Below are positions 58,852-64,000 of a stretch of DNA of 64,000 nucleotides, piece by piece. Made by a program: the position numbers and the translations under genes. The stretch spans positions 1 through 64,000 of the forward strand of contig JAZQMC010000007.1 in assembly GCA_045543095.1 (NCBI GenBank), written 5' to 3'. The stretch comes from Fimenecus sp045543095 (GTDB lineage: Bacteria; Bacillota; Clostridia; Oscillospirales; Acutalibacteraceae). The notes under the pieces are model-generated. The model had not been told where the DNA came from and did no database searches. It saw only the letters and a list, made by a program, of their open reading frames with translations. How positions within the stretch are numbered: the first letter of the stretch is position 1; each line of letters starts with the position of its first letter.

Positions 58852-59595
58852 ATGCCGCTTGTGTTGGCACACAGAGGTGCAAATAAGGTAGCACCTCAAA
58901 ATACATTACCTGCTTTTCAAAAGGCAGTTGAATTTAATGCAGACGGAATCGAAACCGACGTTCATTTGTGTAAGGACGGCGAAATCGTTATTTGTCATAA
59001 CTATACCGTTGATGCTACATCAAACGGTAAGGGTTCTATTGACGAAATGACTTTTGCTGAATTACGCAGTCTGGACTTCGGTTCTTATTTTTCAAAGGAC
59101 TTTGCGGGCGTTACTTTGCCCACATTGGCTGAACTTTTAGAGATTACAAAAAATATGAATCTTATCAATATTGAAATAAAGCCACCTCTTAAAAATAACG
59201 ACCTCGTTAAAAGGGTTGTTGAAGAGGTGTATAAGTTCGGTATTGAAAATAATTCAATTATCTCATGCTTTGACCCGGAATGTATTCGTCTTGTAAAAGA
59301 AATCGACAAAAATATTAAAACAGGTCTTTTGTATGAAAAAAGTGAGCTGGGTGATGAAATTATGAGCTTCGGTGTGGCAAAATACTGTAAGCAATTAAAT
59401 GCCGACGCGGCTCATCCTGAATATTTTCTTATAAATGAAGATGATGTTAAAGATTTACATGCTAATGGTATTGCGGTAAATCCTTGGACAGTAAATAAAA
59501 AAGAAGATATTATCAAATATACAAATTGGGGCTGTGATGCATTGATTACCGATGTGCCCGATTTCTGTCTTAAAGTATTGGAGGGTATGAAATGA
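58852..59595 (+). CDS. Glycerophosphodiester phosphodiesterase
   Basis: 247 aa from ATG 58852 (AAGGAG 9 nt upstream). No signal peptide, so cytoplasmic. The GDPD catalytic motif is LAHRGANKVAPQNT with H and R, then E-x-D in GIETDVHLCKDGEIVICHN, and later NIEIKP. It splits glycerophosphodiesters (lipid deacylation products) to glycerol-3-P and an alcohol. Its stop overlaps the GH20 start by 4 nt. Confidence 0.93.
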   Translation: MPLVLAHRGANKVAPQNTLPAFQKAVEFNADGIETDVHLCKDGEIVICHNYTVDATSNGKGSIDEMTFAELRSLDFGSYFSKDFAGVTLPTLAELLEITKNMNLINIEIKPPLKNNDLVKRVVEEVYKFGIENNSIISCFDPECIRLVKEIDKNIKTGLLYEKSELGDEIMSFGVAKYCKQLNADAAHPEYFLINEDDVKDLHANGIAVNPWTVNKKEDIIKYTNWGCDALITDVPDFCLKVLEGMK

Positions 59596-61175
59596 GTGCT
59601 CCTAAATATAGCATTATTCCCAAACCACAAAAGTATGATGTTCTTGAAGGTACATACACAGTAACAAGTGAAACTGCCGTGCTTTGCGTACCCGAATTCA
59701 TTAAAGCGGGAAATTACCTTTCTGATTTTCTTAAAACAAAGAAAGATGCAAATAACGGTGCAATTAAATTTAATAAAGATGATAAGATTAAGCCTGAGGG
59801 TTATTGCCTTAAAATTAATTCAGAGGGTATAACTGTATCTGCATCTGACGAAAACGGTGCATTTTACGGTGCGGTAACTCTTAAAATTATGTTGATGCAG
59901 GCAAAAACTGCGGGCGGAGTTGCAGTGCTCAACGGTGCTTATATTTACGATTATCCAAAATTCACTTATCGTGGCGGAATGATGGATGAATCCCGTCATT
60001 TCTTCGGTGTTGAGGCTGTAAAGCGTGCACTTGACAGTATGGCTCTTTTAAAACTCAATAAATTTCATTGGCATTTAAGTGATGACCAAGGATATAGAAT
60101 TGAAAGTGAAGTTTTTCCGCTTCTTAATGAAATCAGCAGTAAAAGACAGTATGAATTTTTAGGCGGTGCTGAAATATTAAGTAGAATCCCAGGTCTTCAA
60201 AAAAGCGGTGGCGAGTATTTCCATTATTACAAAAAAGATGAAATCCGCGAGGTCGTTGAATATGCAAAAAAACTGTGTATTGATATAATTCCCGAAATCG
60301 ATTTGCCGGGGCATACGGTTGCAATTTTAGCTGCATATCCTGAATTATCTTGTTTGAAAGAAAACTACGAAGTATTCTGTGAAAATGGAATTACAAAAGA
60401 TGTGCTTTGTGCAGGGCAGGATAAAACCTACGAATTCGTTGAAAAACTTTTAACCGAGGTTTGCGAACTGTTCCCTTATGAATATTTTCATATGGGCGGT
60501 GACGAAGCAGCAAAAGGTCATAAAATATGGGAAAATCAATGCCCTGTATGTCAAGCAAAAATGAAAGAACTTGGTTTTGATAAAGGCAAGGATTTACAGG
60601 TTTATTTTAATAATCGTGTGAATGAAATGCTCAAAAAACTTGGCAAAAAGAGTATCGAGTGGAACGATGGTATCGGTGAAAATACAGATAGTGATATTAC
60701 AGGTCACTATTGGATTTTACGCACACCTGCATGGATAAAGAAGGAAAACGATAAACGAAAATTTATTGTATCTTCTTGTCCTACAATGTATTTTGATTAT
60801 TCATACGCAGTATCGCCTCTTAAAAAGGTTTATAACTATAATGTTGCAAAATCAGGATTTGTGAATGAGAGAAATGTTCTCGGTGTTGAGTTTGAATCCT
60901 GGTCAGAATTCATTGATACCGAAAATGCATGGCAATTTGCGGTTTATCCACGAATTTTTGCACTTGCCGAGGTTGCGTGGACAGAGGATAAATTAAAAAA
61001 CTATAAAGATTTCTATAAACGTCTTGAATTCTTTAAAGCATATATGCGAGCAAAAGGAATTAACTATTCAAGACTTGAAAAGAAAAAATTCGGTGTTAGA
61101 AACCGTGCTGTTTTCCACCTTGGTGAACGCGGAAACGAATATAAACATAATGAAAAAATAAAGATGATAAAATAG
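59592..61175 (+). CDS. Beta-N-acetylhexosaminidase, GH20
   Basis: 527 aa. An N-terminal GH20b domain (IPKPQKYDVLEG..) precedes the TIM barrel (YRGGMMDESRHF, KLNKFHWHLSDDQGYRIE). The catalytic pair is D304-E305 in HMGGDEAAKG, as in substrate-assisted GH20 enzymes. No signal peptide, therefore likely acts on intracellular GlcNAc-disaccharides or recycled wall/host glycans. ATG overlaps the preceding stop (ATGA), so it is coupled to the phosphodiesterase; the Na/Pi gene follows 10 nt later. Confidence 0.93.
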   Translation: MSAPKYSIIPKPQKYDVLEGTYTVTSETAVLCVPEFIKAGNYLSDFLKTKKDANNGAIKFNKDDKIKPEGYCLKINSEGITVSASDENGAFYGAVTLKIMLMQAKTAGGVAVLNGAYIYDYPKFTYRGGMMDESRHFFGVEAVKRALDSMALLKLNKFHWHLSDDQGYRIESEVFPLLNEISSKRQYEFLGGAEILSRIPGLQKSGGEYFHYYKKDEIREVVEYAKKLCIDIIPEIDLPGHTVAILAAYPELSCLKENYEVFCENGITKDVLCAGQDKTYEFVEKLLTEVCELFPYEYFHMGGDEAAKGHKIWENQCPVCQAKMKELGFDKGKDLQVYFNNRVNEMLKKLGKKSIEWNDGIGENTDSDITGHYWILRTPAWIKKENDKRKFIVSSCPTMYFDYSYAVSPLKKVYNYNVAKSGFVNERNVLGVEFESWSEFIDTENAWQFAVYPRIFALAEVAWTEDKLKNYKDFYKRLEFFKAYMRAKGINYSRLEKKKFGVRNRAVFHLGERGNEYKHNEKIKMIK

Positions 61176-61185
61176 GAGAACGCAA

Positions 61186-62844
61186 ATGACAATAACACAT
61201 TTATTATCTTTCTTTGCGGGTATCGGCTTGTTTCTTTACGGTATTAACGCTATGGGTGACGGTCTTGAATACGCCGCAGGTTCGAAAATGAAGAAAATTT
61301 TAGGTGCACTTACCAAAAACAGAGTTTTAGCAGTTATTATGGGTGCACTTGTAACAGCACTTATCCAAAGTTCATCAGCAACAACTGTTATGGTAGTGGG
61401 CTTTGTAAACGCAGGACTTATGAATCTTGCACAGGCAGTGGGCGTAATTATGGGTGCCAATATCGGTACAACCGTTACAAGCGTGCTTATTGCTCTTGAT
61501 TTAAGCGATATTGCACCGATTGCACTTTTCCTCGGTGTGTTTGTAATGCTTTTTGTAAAGAAAGATATTATCAAGCACATTGGCCAGACGGTTGCAGGCT
61601 TTGGTATGCTTTTCTTGGGTATGGATACAATGTCAGCGGCTATGGAGCCTTTAAGAGATTCTGAAGTTTTCATTTATTTTATGACAAACTACAGTAATCC
61701 GATTGTGGGCATTCTTATTGGTCTTGTGCTTACCGCAGTAATTCAAAGTTCATCTGCAAGTATCGGTATTTTACAGGCTCTTGCAGTTCAGGGACTTGTG
61801 CCGATTGAATTTGCCATTTATATTCTTTTGGGACAAAATATAGGTACTTGCGTTACAGCACTTCTTTCGGCGGCGGGTTCAAAAACAAATTCAAAGAGAA
61901 CCGCTGTTATGCACTTGCTCTTTAATGTTTTAGGTACATTTATGTTCTTGCTGATAACTGCATTTACACCTTATACTTCATTGCTCGAGAGAATCAGTGA
62001 TAATGTTTCTGTGCAGATTTCAACTGCTCATATTATCTTTAATGTTGTCAGCACAATCATTCTTTTCCCGTTTGCAAATTGGATTATCAAAATGGCTTGT
62101 ATTCTTGTGCCCGACAAAGAGCCCGAAGACTCAAAGCTTGAATTTAAATTCTATGATGAGCATCTTCTTACAACTCCTCCCGTTGCGGTTGAGCAGATTG
62201 GTAAAGAGGTTGTCAGAATGGCTACTCTTGCCCGTGATAACTTTGACCGTGCAGCAATAGCACTTATAAATAATGACACCTCAAAGCACGAGAAAATAGA
62301 GTCTGTTGAAGAGGTAATCAATTTCTTAAATCACGGTATTACAAGACACCTTGTTAAAATTAATGCACTTGATTTGGATTATTCCGACGCAAAATATATC
62401 GGTCGTCTTTTTCACGTAATTAACGATATTGAGCGTATTGGTGACCACGCGGTAAACTTGAGTGAAGCAGTAATTGTTCGTAATAGTGAAAAACTTGCAA
62501 TTTCAGAAGAAGCAGTTTCAGAGCTTGAAACAATGCGTAAATGCGTTATAGAGTTGCTTAATGCATCAATTTCTTCTTTTGAAAAACAAGAACTTACAAT
62601 TGAAGAAGCAAAGCGTATTGAAACGCTTGAAACTGTGTCTGATAACCTTAAAGTTCGTTATCAGGATGCACACCTTCGCCGTCTTAACGAAGAACATTGC
62701 GAAACTCGTGCTGGTATGATGTTTGTTAACACTCTCATCGACTTTGAGCGTGTGGGTGACCACGCAAAGAATATAGCTTTTGCAGTTAAAAAGAAACCCG
62801 CAGAAAAAGTTGATTTTGACGAAAAGTTGGCAGAGTCATATTGA
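61186..62844 (+). CDS. Na/phosphate cotransporter with PhoU-like tail
   Basis: 552 aa. The membrane half has two NPT2-type repeats, each with the QSSSAT / QSSSAS motif (residues about 62 and 185) that forms the substrate site. The last ~200 residues form a PhoU-like helical domain (IERIGDHAVNLSE, FERVGDHAKNIA). It imports phosphate with Na+, which could use the sodium gradient made by the oad pump (inference). RBS AGGAGA before ATG. Third gene of the glpQ-GH20-NPT unit. Confidence 0.93.
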   Translation: MTITHLLSFFAGIGLFLYGINAMGDGLEYAAGSKMKKILGALTKNRVLAVIMGALVTALIQSSSATTVMVVGFVNAGLMNLAQAVGVIMGANIGTTVTSVLIALDLSDIAPIALFLGVFVMLFVKKDIIKHIGQTVAGFGMLFLGMDTMSAAMEPLRDSEVFIYFMTNYSNPIVGILIGLVLTAVIQSSSASIGILQALAVQGLVPIEFAIYILLGQNIGTCVTALLSAAGSKTNSKRTAVMHLLFNVLGTFMFLLITAFTPYTSLLERISDNVSVQISTAHIIFNVVSTIILFPFANWIIKMACILVPDKEPEDSKLEFKFYDEHLLTTPPVAVEQIGKEVVRMATLARDNFDRAAIALINNDTSKHEKIESVEEVINFLNHGITRHLVKINALDLDYSDAKYIGRLFHVINDIERIGDHAVNLSEAVIVRNSEKLAISEEAVSELETMRKCVIELLNASISSFEKQELTIEEAKRIETLETVSDNLKVRYQDAHLRRLNEEHCETRAGMMFVNTLIDFERVGDHAKNIAFAVKKKPAEKVDFDEKLAESY

Positions 62845-62901
62845 TGATTATATAGCGGGATAAAGTATCTTTTGCCATTTTAATTTAAGGTGGGAAATAT
62901 T

Positions 62902-64000
62902 ATGAATAAAACCATTAAAAGTTTATTATCAATAGTTTTAGTGTTCACATTTGTTTTTTCATTGTCATCTTGTGGGGTTGATTACGAAATTCCCAAGAAA
63001 GACGATTTCAGCGTAATGAAAAATGCCGAAATTGTCGGTGATTTGAAAGGTACCGTTGCTGCGGAAGGAACATTTATCGAAATTCGGTTTCCTGAAGAAA
63101 CAACCTTTGATACAGTTGTTATTAAAGAAAAAGATAATCAGATTGATAAATTTTCAATCTGGCTTAAAGATGAAAACGGTGAATATCAGTCAATTTATCA
63201 ACAAGATAGAATAGGTGATTACCGATATTGTGATATTGGTGAACATACCGCAGATTCGCTTAAAATCTGTATTAATTCATCAAATGAAAATCAGTTTGAA
63301 TTAAAAGATATTGATGTTCTTAATGTAAAAGACAATAGAAATAAAGATTTTAGAGTAACATCATATCTCGTTTGTCAATGGTTTTATGGTAATGAAAATG
63401 TTGAAGTTGAAAAAATGAACACACTAACCGATATTATTTTGTTCGGTGTTGCCCGCTTTGATGAAAACGGAAATGTTTATCTTCAAGACCTTGACATCAA
63501 TGGTGAAATGGTAAGCGGAGATATAATTTTCAAAGATATTATTGAGATTATTAAAACAGCAAACCCCAATGTTAATATTCACTGTAATATTTTAGGACCT
63601 GACGGAGTTGACGCAGATAACAAAGAAGCACTTCACAGTAAGGCATTTGTTGATAATAGCGATGCTCTTATCGAAAATATATTAGAATTATTGAAAACCT
63701 ATGATTTTGACGGCATATACTTTGATTATGAATATCCCTATAAGCTTGAAAGCATTGAAGATTATTCCGATTTTCTTGTGAAACTTGATTCGCATTTAGG
63801 TGACTACATTCTCGGTGCAGCATTTTCACATTGGAGTGGCAATCATATTTCAAAAAAAGCCATCGAATCACTCGACCGAGTTGAAATAATGGCGTACGAT
63901 AATATGGGTGAATACAATGCTCATGCCGAATTTGCTTCAGTTGGTGGCATTCTTGCTGTTGGTGACCTTATTAAACAAGGTTACGACATTTCAAAATGTG
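62902..64000 (+). CDS. GH18-type lipoprotein glycosidase (partial)
   Basis: At least 366 aa, running off the right edge. RBS AGGTGGG before ATG. A lipoprotein signal peptide (SIVLVFTFVFSLSSCG) puts it on the outer membrane face; Cys is the lipidated residue. A discoidin/CBM32-like jelly roll (about residues 55-140) comes next. The GH18 barrel shows D270-G-I-Y-F-D275-Y-E277, the DGxxxDxE catalytic motif, with E277 as acid. Targets are chitin-like or N-glycan GlcNAc linkages (endo-hexosaminidase type). Pairs logically with the cytoplasmic GH20 nearby. Confidence 0.82.
   Translation, partial: MNKTIKSLLSIVLVFTFVFSLSSCGVDYEIPKKDDFSVMKNAEIVGDLKGTVAAEGTFIEIRFPEETTFDTVVIKEKDNQIDKFSIWLKDENGEYQSIYQQDRIGDYRYCDIGEHTADSLKICINSSNENQFELKDIDVLNVKDNRNKDFRVTSYLVCQWFYGNENVEVEKMNTLTDIILFGVARFDENGNVYLQDLDINGEMVSGDIIFKDIIEIIKTANPNVNIHCNILGPDGVDADNKEALHSKAFVDNSDALIENILELLKTYDFDGIYFDYEYPYKLESIEDYSDFLVKLDSHLGDYILGAAFSHWSGNHISKKAIESLDRVEIMAYDNMGEYNAHAEFASVGGILAVGDLIKQGYDISKC

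Overview
The window looks like one contiguous chromosomal segment of an uncultured, endospore-forming, anaerobic Clostridia, most likely a gut Oscillospirales/Ruminococcaceae-type bacterium. The reasons are the AT-rich sequence with Firmicutes Shine-Dalgarno sites and TTGaca-17-TAtaaT promoters, sporulation genes (intact sigK, bofA-like, spoIIR), a Na+-translocating decarboxylase, gut-type glycosidases with GPH transporters, and short palindromic repeats of the sort common in gut Clostridia. The taxonomy is inference. No integrase, transposase, phage gene or CRISPR array was seen.

Layout. 1-1207 (minus): 5' part of a GPH sugar transporter and rnhA. 1.3-11.1 kb (plus): housekeeping operon rnj-gdpP-rplI-dnaB-tilS-hpt-ftsH. 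11.2-15.7 kb: ilvB, a branched structured terminator element, and a GH2 beta-mannosidase. 15.7-17 kb: a previously unlisted 58-aa ribbon-helix-helix regulator divergent from an unknown membrane protein, with operator-like repeats between them. 17-25 kb: mtaB, a DacF-type carboxypeptidase, pgi, a small P-loop protein, DUF177-rpmF, a DUF512 radical-SAM protein, and der. 25.1-37.8 kb: a long co-directional block, ruvCAB-glmM-rRNA methyltransferase-ecfA1A2T-truA-DUF5711-cvpA-pgsA-clpE-like. 37.8-40.1 kb: a switch-like repeat supplying the RBS of a CPCC protein, a GH43-like enzyme and an unknown membrane protein. 40.2-40.9 kb: tRNA-Gly, -Arg, -His and -Gln followed by a striking array of tandem small hairpins separated by TGAAAT/ATTTCA boxes. 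40.9-43.4 kb: two divergent ZIP transporters and sigK. 43.5-48.3 kb: tRNA-Leu, 22-bp phased repeats, a membrane-embedded M28 peptidase, DUF2752, a TM2 protein, a second GPH transporter and sfsA. 48.4-56.5 kb (minus): the oadA/G/biotin carrier/oadB operon, a GH39-like cell-surface glycosidase, a split TSUP transporter, a TRIC channel and a bofA-like gene. 56.5-64 kb (plus): a small Cys-rich ORF, a beta-propeller-like protein, DUF1292, a 6S RNA, spoIIR, a glycerophosphodiesterase, GH20, a Na/Pi cotransporter and the start of a GH18 lipoprotein.

How the genes fit together. The first half is mainly RNA processing, replication, recombination and translation. The second half has a peripheral carbohydrate economy (GH2, GH43, GH39-like, GH20, GH18, GPH porters), Na+ energetics (the decarboxylase pump and the Na/Pi porter), and three elements of the sporulation sigma-E/sigma-K timing circuit. 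The observations most worth following up are the hairpin array at 40668-40835, the sigK start whose RBS lies inside a terminator-like hairpin, the repeat-borne RBS switch at 37785-37840, the non-canonical tRNA-His T-arm, the RHH/operator/membrane-protein pair, and the 22-bp phased repeats at 43661-43748.
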